DNA of 64,000 bases from Candidatus Nitrosocosmicus arcticus (GTDB taxonomy: Archaea > Thermoproteota > Nitrososphaeria > Nitrososphaerales > Nitrososphaeraceae): NCBI RefSeq assembly GCF_007826885.1, contig NZ_ML675578.1:1-64000 (forward strand), written 5' to 3'. Under the pieces are notes generated by a model. It had not been told where the DNA came from and did no database searches. It saw nothing but the letters and a program-made list of their open reading frames with translations. Numbering within the stretch: the first letter of the stretch is position 1; each line of letters begins with the position of its first letter. Positions 15,919 through 25,039 of this stretch are shown piece after piece. Made by a program: the position numbers and the translations under genes.

Positions 15919-18108
15919 ATGAATATTCTCAACATAGATGAATATAGTTATCTAAGGAAGAAATTGCGTAGGGAACCAAATGAGTTGGAACAATTTATTA
16001 TTAGTGCCGAATGGTCTGAGCATTGTTCTTATAAATCATCTAAAAAACATCTTAAATTATTACCAATGAAAGGGAATCATGTGTTAGTGGGCCCTGGGTA
16101 TGATGCTGGAGTAATCGATGTAGGAAATGGTTATGTAGTTACTATCCATATAGAAAGTCACAATCATCCATCAGCTGTGGAACCATATGGAGGTGCTGCG
16201 ACTGGGGTAGGAGGCGTACTCAGGGATATCTTGTCAATGGGCTCCCGTCCAATTGCATTATTTAATGCATTAAGGTTCGGTCAGGTTGACAGAAATTCTA
16301 AATTCGGTTCGAAGAATCGATGGTTGCTTAAGAACGTAGTTAAAGGCATTGCTGATTATGGTAATTGTATTGGTGTCCCCACGGTTGGCGGAGAGGTCGA
16401 ATTCGACAAATCATTTGATAATTATTGTTTGGTGGATGTAGCTTCAATCGGATATGCAAAACTTGAAAATCTCGTACTGAACAGAGCAAAAAAAGGGGAC
16501 CCTCTGATATTGGGTGGAAATGCGACAGGCTTAGATGGGATCCACGGCGCTTCATTTGCTTCAAAAAACCTTGAGGAGGAAAATCGATCCGCCGTGCAGA
16601 TTCCAGATCCATTTTTGGAAAAAATGCTCATGGAAGCCACTTTAGAAGCAATAGAAAATGATTGCATAAAGACCATGAAAGATCTTGGAGGTGGAGGATT
16701 GTCTTGTTGTCTGTCAGAAACAGCAGACAGTTTGAAAAAAGGATTTCTAATTGATTTGTCAACTATCCCATTAAAGCAGACAAACATGACGGATGCCCAG
16801 ATCATGATTTCAGAATCACAAGAACGCATGCTCTATATCGTCAACGAGAAAAAGAAACTTGAATTCTTTAAAATTTTTGACAAATATAATGTGAATTATT
16901 CTGAAATAGGATATGTTACGGATGATCTGAATCTTTCTGTTGTTAGAGGGGGTAACACGTTGGCTTGCATGCCTGCAAATATCATTGCTCACGCGCCACT
17001 CTTGAATAGGAAATTTAAGCAACCACCATATCTGGAAATGATAGTAAAATCGTTTCGGGAACCGGAACCTGAAATGGACATCAAAAAACTGGTATTTAAG
17101 ATGTTGTCTAATCCTTCCATATGTAGTCGAAAATGGATCTATGAACAGTTCGACCATGAAGTCGGAGTTAGAACGGTATCAAAACCAGGAGAATCGGATA
17201 GTTCTGTTATCAAGCTAGACGGGAATAAATTTCTGAGTTTTAAACTTGATGGTAACGCCAAACATTGCTATTTGAATCCATACGAGGGAATAATTGGGTG
17301 TTTGGCTGAATCACTTAGGAATCTTACTTGTGTGGGAGCGAGCCCATTAGGAATAGTAGATCACTTACAGTTTGGCAACCCAGAAAATGAGGAGATTTTT
17401 TGGACATTCTTACAGACAATTAACGGTATTAGAGATTACTGTAAATTCATGAATATACCGGTAGTCGGTGGTAAGGTGAGTTTGTATAATGAAACCAACT
17501 CTGGCCCTATAAAACCCTCCCCTGTCATAGGGATGCTCGGATTGATTGATTCTAAAAATAAAATAAAGTATCCAAAATATACCTCAAACCAATCAATCTT
17601 TGTTGTTGGAACAACCAAGAATGAAATGGGCGGGTCAGAATACTTTGAATATTGTTTGAATATTTTGGGTGGAAAAGTCCCTCATGTCGATTTGGATGAA
17701 CAAAGAAATGTCGTAGATAGTATCAAGAATTTGATTGATGGCAACTTAATAACCGGCGTTCATGACTGTTCTAAAGGTGGAATGATCGTTTCAGTGTTGG
17801 AAATGGCTCTTCATAGCAATATCGGGTTTAAGGTTTCAGTTGACAAAATGCCAAATAAGTGCTCTAGATTAGATTATTTACTTTTCTCAGAATCTCATAA
17901 CCGATTTATATTTTCCACCAGTCATGATTCAAAGATTATAAAATACCTAAAAAAGAGAAAGATTCCATACGCTAGGATCGGATCGAGTTCAAATGATAGA
18001 ACCTGTTTGATTGATTATAAAGGAAAAGTAATTTTCAAAAGTTCACTAGAGACTATTTCTCAAAGTTATCATAACTCTTTTTCAAATCTGTTTACAAAAT
18101 CTAATTAA
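15919..18108 (+). CDS. purL: Phosphoribosylformylglycinamidine synthase subunit PurL
   Basis: The synthetase subunit of FGAM synthase, converting FGAR, ATP and ammonia to FGAM. At 729 residues it is the small archaeal/Gram-positive type that works with separate PurQ and PurS. It opens with the family motif EWSEHCSYKSSKKHL. It contains the ATP-binding HIESHNHPSAVEPYGGAATG segment, and its second half repeats the PurM-like fold (FKLDGNAKHCYLNPYEG, GGKVSLYNET, GVHDCSKGGMI). It is co-transcribed with purQ and ends in a T-rich stretch before purF. Confidence 0.97.
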   Translation: MNILNIDEYSYLRKKLRREPNELEQFIISAEWSEHCSYKSSKKHLKLLPMKGNHVLVGPGYDAGVIDVGNGYVVTIHIESHNHPSAVEPYGGAATGVGGVLRDILSMGSRPIALFNALRFGQVDRNSKFGSKNRWLLKNVVKGIADYGNCIGVPTVGGEVEFDKSFDNYCLVDVASIGYAKLENLVLNRAKKGDPLILGGNATGLDGIHGASFASKNLEEENRSAVQIPDPFLEKMLMEATLEAIENDCIKTMKDLGGGGLSCCLSETADSLKKGFLIDLSTIPLKQTNMTDAQIMISESQERMLYIVNEKKKLEFFKIFDKYNVNYSEIGYVTDDLNLSVVRGGNTLACMPANIIAHAPLLNRKFKQPPYLEMIVKSFREPEPEMDIKKLVFKMLSNPSICSRKWIYEQFDHEVGVRTVSKPGESDSSVIKLDGNKFLSFKLDGNAKHCYLNPYEGIIGCLAESLRNLTCVGASPLGIVDHLQFGNPENEEIFWTFLQTINGIRDYCKFMNIPVVGGKVSLYNETNSGPIKPSPVIGMLGLIDSKNKIKYPKYTSNQSIFVVGTTKNEMGGSEYFEYCLNILGGKVPHVDLDEQRNVVDSIKNLIDGNLITGVHDCSKGGMIVSVLEMALHSNIGFKVSVDKMPNKCSRLDYLLFSESHNRFIFSTSHDSKIIKYLKKRKIPYARIGSSSNDRTCLIDYKGKVIFKSSLETISQSYHNSFSNLFTKSN

Positions 18109-18120
18109 TTTTCTTTTTTT
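18107..18120 (+). terminator. T-rich terminator after purL
   Basis: A run of eight thymines (with TTTTC before it) directly follows the purL stop codon, the usual form of an archaeal intrinsic terminator. A separate TATA-like element for purF lies 40 nt further on. Confidence 0.45.
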
Positions 18121-18156
18121 AGGTAATAAATCGACTACAAGAGGTCTTTAGCACTC

Positions 18157-18168
18157 TAAATATTAAAT
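18157..18168 (+). promoter_or_regulatory. TATA-like element of purF
   Basis: TAAATATTAAAT lies about 29-40 nt before the purF ATG. Together with the T-run after purL it suggests purF has its own promoter. Confidence 0.4.
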
Positions 18169-18196
18169 AGAACGATTAGCGGAGATATATCTTCTA

Positions 18197-19645
18197 ATGG
18201 TTCGTGAAAATTGTGGTGTGGTCGGCATCTTTTCGTTAGGCGGAGAAAATATAGTACCTTATTTGATAGATTGTCTTCGATCACTGCAGCATAGGGGACA
18301 AGAATCATGGGGAATTGCTGTGCCTAAGAAATTACCCTTTAAAAAAACTGGATTGGTTTCGGGCTCTGCGAATGAATTTGATAAATTAATTACGAGGTTT
18401 TCTTCTAATATAGGGATTGGCCATGTCAGATATTCTACGTTTGGATCCAGCTCGCTAGAGAATGCTCAACCCTTAAAGGTTAAAGATTTATGCATCGCTC
18501 ACAATGGGACCATTACGAATGCTGAGCAGCTATCAAGTATGGTTGGCGGTTGTACTTTTACACCGCAGAGTATGACTGATACTCTCGTTGCCGCCCAAAG
18601 ACTCGTTAGTATATTAAAAAAGAAGGATGATATGAAGGCCGCTATGAAAATACTCAAAAATGAGATGGTGGGATCTTATTGCTTTACATTTGTAACCGAT
18701 TCAAATACGATATATGCCGCAAGAGATCCTAAGGGCTTTAGACCACTTGTATTGGGATTACACAAGGATACCAATACTTACATAATTGCATCAGAATCAT
18801 GTGCCTTGTCAACCGTTGGAGCAGTTCTATTGAGAGATATTGAACCAGGTGAACTGGTAAGAATAGACAAGAATGGCCTCAAATCCGAAAGATTTTCTGA
18901 ATCTGTGAATCATGCACATTGTTCCTTTGAATTTACTTATTTTGCACATCCAAGTTCAATTATGGAAGGAATAAATATCTACCTTGCACGGAAGAAGATC
19001 GGTGAATATTTAGCACTTAAATTTCCGATAAAAGATGCTGACGTTGTAATCCCAGTACCCGATTCCTCTAGACCTGCAGCGCTTGGATATTCGTTAAAGC
19101 TTGGGTTGCCATTTGAAGAGGGATTGTTAAAGGACAGATATAGCAAAAAAGGTTCAATGAGGAGCTTTATTGAGCCCCTTGTTAAAGACAGAAAGGAAAT
19201 CAATCAAAATATTATGCCAATTAGAGAAATGATAGAGAATAAGCATGTAATAATAGTGGATGATAGCATAGTAAGGGGTACGAGTTCCCAAGCAATAATT
19301 GAAATCGTCAAACAAGCAGGAGCAAAGAGAATATCAATGGTTGTTACATATCCACCGATAAGTTATCCATGTTATGCCGGAATTGATTTTCCATCTCAGG
19401 AAGAATTGATCGCTTTTCGGGTTGCCAAGAATGAAGTGGATTTAGAAATTATTGGTAACAAAGTAGCTAAAATTATAGGAGCTGACGAAGTTTGTTATAA
19501 CGATAATGTAAATCTCGCAAAAGGAATAGGTTTGAATAAGAATGAATTATGCTTCTCTTGTTCATCAGGAGATTATTCGCCACTTGGAATAAAGCCTGAT
19601 TTTAATTCACGCTATCAAATTAACGATAAGATACTTGTAGATTAG
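18197..19645 (+). CDS. purF: Amidophosphoribosyltransferase
   Basis: First committed step of purine synthesis: PRPP plus glutamine gives phosphoribosylamine. The N-terminal nucleophile is C6 (MVRENCGVVGIF), exposed after removal of a five-residue propeptide. The glutaminase domain continues with HRGQESWG, GHVRYST and AHNGT, and the C-terminal PRTase domain carries the PRPP loop VIIVDDSIVRGTSS. Cysteines near the end (CYAGIDFPS, CFSCSSG) match the iron-sulfur-type PurF. 482 residues is a normal length. It follows purQ-purL, so most early purine steps are grouped here, with purM about 40 kb away. Confidence 0.97.
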   Translation: MVRENCGVVGIFSLGGENIVPYLIDCLRSLQHRGQESWGIAVPKKLPFKKTGLVSGSANEFDKLITRFSSNIGIGHVRYSTFGSSSLENAQPLKVKDLCIAHNGTITNAEQLSSMVGGCTFTPQSMTDTLVAAQRLVSILKKKDDMKAAMKILKNEMVGSYCFTFVTDSNTIYAARDPKGFRPLVLGLHKDTNTYIIASESCALSTVGAVLLRDIEPGELVRIDKNGLKSERFSESVNHAHCSFEFTYFAHPSSIMEGINIYLARKKIGEYLALKFPIKDADVVIPVPDSSRPAALGYSLKLGLPFEEGLLKDRYSKKGSMRSFIEPLVKDRKEINQNIMPIREMIENKHVIIVDDSIVRGTSSQAIIEIVKQAGAKRISMVVTYPPISYPCYAGIDFPSQEELIAFRVAKNEVDLEIIGNKVAKIIGADEVCYNDNVNLAKGIGLNKNELCFSCSSGDYSPLGIKPDFNSRYQINDKILVD

Positions 19646-19677
19646 AATTTAAATCCCTTCATTATTGTATAATCATA

Positions 19678-19995
19678 TTGAGTTTAGAAGAGCTTCGCGA
19701 AAAGGCATTTTTTCAAAATTCAATCGACGTATGGATAATGTTGTGTGAGGAAAAAAAATGGGATTATTCTGATATAAAAAATTACCTGAGGTTCATAGAT
19801 TACCTATTTTCAAATGGAATCAAAATACAACGTTTTCCCCTTTGTATCAAAGAGTCTGGAGGAATGTTTGAAAGAGGAAAAGACAAGACAAGCTTTTTAG
19901 AGAGGCTTTCGAAAGTGCAGTCTGATAATGCATCTGCATTCACAATAAAGCTTACACAATCAGCAATTGCTACTATGAGGGGATTTGCCCTGTAA
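19678..19995 (+). CDS. Hypothetical protein downstream of purF
   Basis: A 105-residue soluble protein, TTG start, 32 nt after purF on the same strand and possibly co-transcribed. It looks helical and charged (SLEELREKAFFQNSIDVWIMLCEEKKWDYSDIKNYLRFIDYLF) and ends in a hydrophobic stretch (AIATMRGFAL). I do not recognise a family. Its composition and tight spacing suggest a real gene; no function is proposed. Confidence 0.55.
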   Translation: MSLEELREKAFFQNSIDVWIMLCEEKKWDYSDIKNYLRFIDYLFSNGIKIQRFPLCIKESGGMFERGKDKTSFLERLSKVQSDNASAFTIKLTQSAIATMRGFAL

Positions 19996-20006
19996 TCATC
20001 CAAAGG

Positions 20007-20492
20007 TTAGATTTTTGTGTTCCAATATGTAGATTTTTGATTCCTCCATGAATAATAATCCTTAACAATTTTAAAGACGTTAATACCAGTCATATTCTCA
20101 TCAATTTGTTCCCGGTTCATCCACACATATTGATTAGAACCTAATTGCAAACCTTTCTCAGGATAATTTGTAATAATACAAACAAAAACCGATTCGATAA
20201 TATGCGTTCCGTTTAAGCTGTCGAAGTTCGAATAGATACCTAAAATATCAATGGGTTCAACGCATAGGGTTGTCTGTCGCAAAATAGACTGCCGTAAAGT
20301 TTCTTCAATTAATTCGCCATACCTAACTAAATCGCCAGGAAGACACAGTGTCTCCCTTTTTTCAGGCTCCTGGATCCTTAGAAAGAGAATTTCATTATGA
20401 CTATTATTACATATAGCCGTGACCCTATTGAGAGGTTGTAATTGGTGGTCTTTATCCTTCATAAGGAGAATTATCTTGTTAGGGAAAATCAA
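20007..20492 (-). CDS. Nudix-fold protein with degenerate Nudix box
   Basis: A 161-residue Nudix-like protein. The usual sequence around the catalytic box can be laid over it: LPGDLVRYGELIEET stands where LPGGFVEYGETLEEA normally does. The catalytic part that should read REUXEEXGU instead reads QSILRQTTL. The acidic metal ligands are therefore absent, and hydrolysis of nucleoside-diphosphate compounds by the normal mechanism is unlikely. Flanking strands (NRVTAICNNSHNEILFLRIQ, YVWMNREQID) still fit the fold. It follows topoisomerase IB after 10 nt, so it is probably in the same transcript. A binding or regulatory role, as in some Nudix-derived sensors, is possible but inferred. Confidence 0.6.
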   Translation of the reverse strand: MIFPNKIILLMKDKDHQLQPLNRVTAICNNSHNEILFLRIQEPEKRETLCLPGDLVRYGELIEETLRQSILRQTTLCVEPIDILGIYSNFDSLNGTHIIESVFVCIITNYPEKGLQLGSNQYVWMNREQIDENMTGINVFKIVKDYYSWRNQKSTYWNTKI

Positions 20493-20502
20493 TCATATAT
20501 AC

Positions 20503-22239
20503 TCACAACGCAAAATTTGCTTTCAGTTCCTTTTTTGTAATGCTGTCCACCCATAGGAACTTTCTCTGGAGCGTACTTGTATACATTTTGTTCCAATCTA
20601 AATCAACAATATTCATCCAAGAACGAAACACTCGGGGGTCTATATAATTTCGCAATGAAGTTCCTAAATTATATTCCATTGTTTCTTTCTGTAACTTTAC
20701 TTGGAATTCTAGCTTTTGTACTCTTTCAACCAATCTCGATCTCTGTTTTTCAGTTTTCCAATTCTTGGCCTTTAAGTCTGCCTTTAGGTTATTAATAATC
20801 TCTATTTTCTTATCCATAGATTCTTCATATTTTTCAATTGCCGTAATACTTGCAGGATTTTTCGGGTCTACCCCCTTCTTATGATTGCATGTTATCGCAG
20901 CCTGCAAATTTGCATACTTGGCAACGTACAGCTTTTCAAATTCTGTAGACTCTGGTCTCACTGTGATTGGAGGATTCCTTAATGATTTCTTCACTATGTT
21001 TGTAGCAATAAAAGTTCTAAAAACTTTGGCTGTAAGGCCAGGTACGTTTTTAGGGTCAATGTTCCTCAGAAATGTATTTACTTTCATTGAATTTATGTTA
21101 TCAAAAATAGGATCTGTTTCCTTCTTGTTTTTTGTAAAGAGACTCAGATTGTTAAATAAAAGTAATTTGTCATCGGAATCAATCAAAATAGATTTCTGCC
21201 AAGGAACACTGTCTTTTCCAAGGAAACTAAACTCCAATACTCTATTTTTATCATCGATCTCTTTGAATTTTAAGTGTTCCTTTCTAAGTGTTGTCGCACC
21301 CACTGTGTCTGCTTCATCCGGATCTTTTTCATCACCAACTCTCATTGCCATTTTTATTATAAGATAACATACAGTGGAAATTTTCCTCTGATCCAGATCT
21401 TTTGAGACCATTTTCTTCACGATCTCCCGCTCGATTCTGTCAATATATTTTTCGAGGTTTTGGGCTTTATCATACTTGGCCTTGTCATAGTTCTGACGAA
21501 TTAGAGATGAATCATGTAACCAAACATATTTTCTTTTTCCAGTGAGGGTCTCAATCCAGGATGCTAACCAGGTAGAGTTATGATCGTGAATTATTTTTTG
21601 CCATGGCCCTTCGGGAGCCGCCGCATCCTTACCAAGATTGAGTATGACATCTGAGGGGTTGACACGAGGCTTCCATCTCCCCCTTAATGGATGTTGTCCC
21701 CTACCCATAAACAAGCCGGGTGGTTCCACTAGCCAATTTGCGACTTCTACCTCTATGTCATCCACTATCGCCTTTCCGTAATAATTTCTTAATTTTCCCC
21801 GCTCCTTTTTTTTCTCTAAAGTGATCTTTTTTCTATCTTCTCTTGACAGATTACTCCATGCAATTTTGTCTTTTTCTTTAGCCAACTTTTCCCTATCCAC
21901 ATATGCTATAAATTCGCTCATGTCTAGCTGACCAATTTCGTTAAGGTTATTTTGGATATCTCTAGGCAGCAGTTTCTTAAAATCTGTCAGGAAATTTTGT
22001 TGGAAAACAGGATCTTGTACATAATGAGTGTCCTTCTTCTTAGCCCAGGCATAGATTAATTCTTCCTGATCCTTGTTTAGTAAGTAATTCTGCCTGTCGA
22101 TTTTGAAGGGCAAATTCTTCGCTATGTACTCTGGAGGAAAGCACACTCCATTATGATGAAGTGTAATCCATTTTTGGACGCCGTTATTTCCCCGATTTTG
22201 ATCATATCTGTCATCAGAAGCAATCGAAATGGAAGACAA
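20503..22239 (-). CDS. topIB: DNA topoisomerase IB, eukaryote-type
   Basis: Relaxes supercoiled DNA through a 3'-phosphotyrosyl intermediate, without ATP. It has the eukaryotic Top1 layout without the long N-terminal tail: core subdomains (WITLHHNGVCFPPEY, KKERGKLRNYYGKAIVDDIEVEVANW, PPGLFMGRGQHPLRGRWKPRV), the catalytic core (LIIKMAMRVGDEKDPDEADTVGATTLR), a coiled-coil linker (about 455-525), and the C-terminal domain with LGTSLRNYIDPR. The nucleophile is Y532. This enzyme type is a hallmark of Thaumarchaeota among archaea. The ATG is the first in frame. The degenerate Nudix gene follows after 10 nt. Confidence 0.95.
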   Translation of the reverse strand: MSSISIASDDRYDQNRGNNGVQKWITLHHNGVCFPPEYIAKNLPFKIDRQNYLLNKDQEELIYAWAKKKDTHYVQDPVFQQNFLTDFKKLLPRDIQNNLNEIGQLDMSEFIAYVDREKLAKEKDKIAWSNLSREDRKKITLEKKKERGKLRNYYGKAIVDDIEVEVANWLVEPPGLFMGRGQHPLRGRWKPRVNPSDVILNLGKDAAAPEGPWQKIIHDHNSTWLASWIETLTGKRKYVWLHDSSLIRQNYDKAKYDKAQNLEKYIDRIEREIVKKMVSKDLDQRKISTVCYLIIKMAMRVGDEKDPDEADTVGATTLRKEHLKFKEIDDKNRVLEFSFLGKDSVPWQKSILIDSDDKLLLFNNLSLFTKNKKETDPIFDNINSMKVNTFLRNIDPKNVPGLTAKVFRTFIATNIVKKSLRNPPITVRPESTEFEKLYVAKYANLQAAITCNHKKGVDPKNPASITAIEKYEESMDKKIEIINNLKADLKAKNWKTEKQRSRLVERVQKLEFQVKLQKETMEYNLGTSLRNYIDPRVFRSWMNIVDLDWNKMYTSTLQRKFLWVDSITKKELKANFAL

Positions 22240-22425
22240 TTAATATAAAAGTATCTTGATTTAGGATATAAAACTATTCTCTGCTAAAACCTGCATTTTT
22301 AGTGATGGGAATGGTTAGAATTTGTTAACTGAATATCATTTTTTATTTTGGCTTTATTAGTCTGTAATACATAAAGGATAAGAATTGTCCAAAGTTTTTA
22401 GGATCTAGCTAATCAATCTATATTT

Positions 22426-23250
22426 TCAAAATTTTGTAAGGATTCCAGATTTATTCCTGTAACTGACCCCGAACTCGGTAAGTTTTTGAATCTTTATCTC
22501 GTTGAATATAGTCCCATCTACACAAACCAACTTATCATTTATACAACAGCTTGAACAAATTCCAATTCCACATTTCATATATCTTTCTATGCTAGCCTCC
22601 ATGTGTACACTATATTTTGTTGCGAGATCATACGCTTTCTTCATCATCAATTCTGGTCCACATGTGTAAATCATATCAATATCTTTATGAACAGAGAGAA
22701 AATCTCTCAAAATATCCGTGGGATATCCCTTCGCGCCAAGAGAACCATCTTCCGTGGCAATATGCAAGTCAATTTTTTTTACTTTAGCCCATTCATTTAT
22801 TAATTCAGTAAACATTATTTCAGATTTGGTCTTAGCACCCATAATGAATGTAAATTTAGAGTCATATCCCTTAATATAATAAAGTAGCCTTACAAGAGGA
22901 ACGAGTCCGGTCCCACCACCCAAAAATATAACATTATTAAGGGCTTTGTTACATGAAAAAGAATTTCCGAAAGGTCCACGAATTCCAATTCTATCTCCTA
23001 TGTCTTTATTAAATAATGAGGTAGAACCATAACCATTCTTTTTTATGGTAATAGCAGCATATTTTTTCTTGTCACTTATCATTACACTAAGTGGGAGTTC
23101 TTCTTTCCTCGGTATCCAAACCATTAAAAATTGTCCAGGTTTTGATACACTGCTAAGAGAGTCTTTAAAGAAAATGGTCTTGACAGTAGGAGTCTCGATG
23201 CTGACATCCTCAATTTTAACTAATCTCATCAAGTTTTTATCTATGAGCAA
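22426..23250 (-). CDS. pyrK: Dihydroorotate dehydrogenase electron-transfer subunit
   Basis: Passes electrons from dihydroorotate dehydrogenase to NAD through FAD and a 2Fe-2S cluster. It has the ferredoxin-reductase fold: GQFLMVWIPRKEELPLSVMI (FAD binding), RGPFGNSFS, the nucleotide-binding GGGTGLVPLVRLL, and YTCGPELMM. Near the C-terminus lies the cluster motif CGIGICSSCCIND followed by a further Cys (LVCVDG). 274 residues is a normal length. It overlaps pyrD by 14 nt, so the two subunits are co-translated. Confidence 0.93.
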   Translation of the reverse strand: MLIDKNLMRLVKIEDVSIETPTVKTIFFKDSLSSVSKPGQFLMVWIPRKEELPLSVMISDKKKYAAITIKKNGYGSTSLFNKDIGDRIGIRGPFGNSFSCNKALNNVIFLGGGTGLVPLVRLLYYIKGYDSKFTFIMGAKTKSEIMFTELINEWAKVKKIDLHIATEDGSLGAKGYPTDILRDFLSVHKDIDMIYTCGPELMMKKAYDLATKYSVHMEASIERYMKCGIGICSSCCINDKLVCVDGTIFNEIKIQKLTEFGVSYRNKSGILTKF

Positions 23251-24142
23251 TTCCTATAATCTCCCTAATATCGCTGATATTACCCGCTTCTAAGTAGGAG
23301 CGCAAACTCCTAACTATCTTACCAACCGAGCATATTCCTTTCAAACCTATCAAACTACCTATCTGAATTGCGGATGCTCCTGCCATCATATATTCTACAA
23401 CATCGGAATAAGTCATTATTCCCCCGCAGCCAATAATGGGAATTTTTAAACTCTTGCTCAATTCATAAACACATCGAATTCCAAGTGGCTTTATAGCACT
23501 TCCAGATAGACCACCGATCTTATTTTCTAAGACCGGACATTGAGTTTCGATGTCTATTTTCATTGCTCTTAGGGTATTAATAGCGGTAATTCCATCTGCT
23601 CCTGCACTTTCAGCTACATTTGCAACTTCCACTATGTCAGATTTGCCTAGCCCTACCTTCACAAAAAGTGGCTTTGTTGTCTCCTTCTTAATAGATTGGA
23701 TAATATCATAGACCAAATTAAGATCATCACCGATTTCCATCCCCATTTTTTCTACGTGAGGACAGGATAAATTCAGCTCAAAACCCAAAATTTTATGATC
23801 GCGAAACAGTTTGACAATGGAGGAGAAATCACTTTTCTCGGACCCAACCAAACTTACTAGTAACGGTCCATTATTCTTTGAAATTTCTGTTGAAAATGAC
23901 TCTGCCCCAGGATTTGCTAGTCCGACGGCATTGATGTAACTCATATTACCAACACTAACTATTGTAGGATTTCTGTAACCTTCACGAGGCAACAGGCTAA
24001 TCGATTTACTTACGATAGCCCCAGCACCGATTTTATACAGCCTATTAAATATACTTTGGGATAGCCCCAACATACCTGAGGCGACGATCACTGGATTTTT
24101 TAAGTCTAAACCTGCAATGTTAATAGGTATATCATAATCCAA
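23237..24142 (-). CDS. pyrD: Dihydroorotate dehydrogenase (class 1B), catalytic subunit
   Basis: Oxidises dihydroorotate to orotate in pyrimidine synthesis using FMN. It is a TIM barrel with the opening IAGLDLKNPVIVASGMLG, the substrate/catalytic segment ELNLSCPHV (class 1 uses this Cys as base), KVGLG, NTLRAM, the FMN-phosphate loop IIGCGGI and the late GASAIQIGS. The 301 residues and the adjacent pyrK identify the NAD-linked class 1B heterotetramer. The ATG at the 5' end is well supported because the family starts within a few residues of it. Confidence 0.95.
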   Translation of the reverse strand: MDYDIPINIAGLDLKNPVIVASGMLGLSQSIFNRLYKIGAGAIVSKSISLLPREGYRNPTIVSVGNMSYINAVGLANPGAESFSTEISKNNGPLLVSLVGSEKSDFSSIVKLFRDHKILGFELNLSCPHVEKMGMEIGDDLNLVYDIIQSIKKETTKPLFVKVGLGKSDIVEVANVAESAGADGITAINTLRAMKIDIETQCPVLENKIGGLSGSAIKPLGIRCVYELSKSLKIPIIGCGGIMTYSDVVEYMMAGASAIQIGSLIGLKGICSVGKIVRSLRSYLEAGNISDIREIIGIAHR

Positions 24143-24693
24143 TTCGCTATAAAAAAATCTTGTCTTACATTTATTAAAAGTCTATCGGAAATTCCAAATT
24201 ATGAACCCTAGTAGAGTACATGCTTAGAAAAACTAGAGGGCTATCTAGTTAATCTATAGAAAGCACCTCGTTCATGAATCATTATAGAAATACACTTGGA
24301 ATTATGAGAGCCAACGAAATCTTTCTCAACTCGATCAGAATGTATCCAAACTATAGAGAACATGACTACAAAAATTATACTAAACTAGGTAAGAGATTCT
24401 GTGCCAGCTAAAAACAATCCATGAGATCTATTTTTACTTACCCAAGACCTATCATAAATTCATAGGCTCGGGAATCTGATTTGGATTGGCGAGAAAAATT
24501 GGATAAGTTGGACAAGGCATTTGTTTTTCCTCAAAAGACTAGATCGTTCTTCCTTTGGTGACCAAAGTATTTTACTTTTAATCAGTAGTTATTGGCTGTA
24601 TTAAACCCAATATGAATCCTAGAATCCAGTTAGGTTAGAATATATTATACGTACATTTTATTTGATTTGCTTATACATATCAGAGCTGGGCTT
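24143..24693. other. Intergenic stretch, no confident gene
   Basis: 550 bases without a supported gene. A 45-codon ATG frame runs at 24274-24411 on the plus strand (composition unremarkable, may be chance). An imperfect stem-loop lies at 24441-24472: CCTAT pairs with ATAGG around a 9-nt loop, extended outward by AG/CT and CCC/GGG. The final bases carry the tRNA-Met promoter (TTATAC near 24671-24676). Confidence 0.35.
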
Positions 24694-24768
24694 GCCGGGG
24701 TAGCTCAGCCTGGTCAGAGCGTTCGACTCATAATCGAAAGGTCGCGGGCTCAAATCCCGCCTCCGGCA
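24694..24768 (+). tRNA. tRNA-Met (CAT), probably elongator
   Basis: Complete cloverleaf: acceptor GCCGGGG with CTCCGGC, D stem GCTC/GAGC, anticodon stem TTCGA/TCGAA around loop CTCATAA (anticodon CAT), T stem GCGGG/CCCGC around CTCAAAT, discriminator A. It begins with G1:C72 and lacks the A1:U72 pair and the three G:C pairs in the anticodon stem expected of an archaeal initiator. It is therefore elongator Met or the agmatidine-modified Ile2 (reading AUA); I favour elongator Met. No intron. Confidence 0.9.
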
Positions 24769-24769
24769 C

Positions 24770-24782
24770 TTTTTTTGTTTTG
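24770..24782 (+). terminator. T-run terminator of tRNA-Met
   Basis: Seven thymines, then GTTTT, directly after the tRNA 3' end: a typical archaeal tRNA terminator. Confidence 0.6.
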
Positions 24783-25039
24783 TAATGCTTAATCATGTAA
24801 AATTTATTAAACATCATACGGTATTTATCAATAATGCAGTATCTTAGCAATATTTAAATTATCCAAAGTCTGAATATCACTTGATTTGCAAAAATCAAAA
24901 AAACCTCGAAAGGATTCGCGAAATAGATTAATACTATCTCAAGTTTATAGACAATGATCATCAAATCCAGTTATTAATCTATGGTGATTTTTTCGCAAAT
25001 AATCAAAATTTTTGTCTAGATATCAAATATGCTAGTAGA

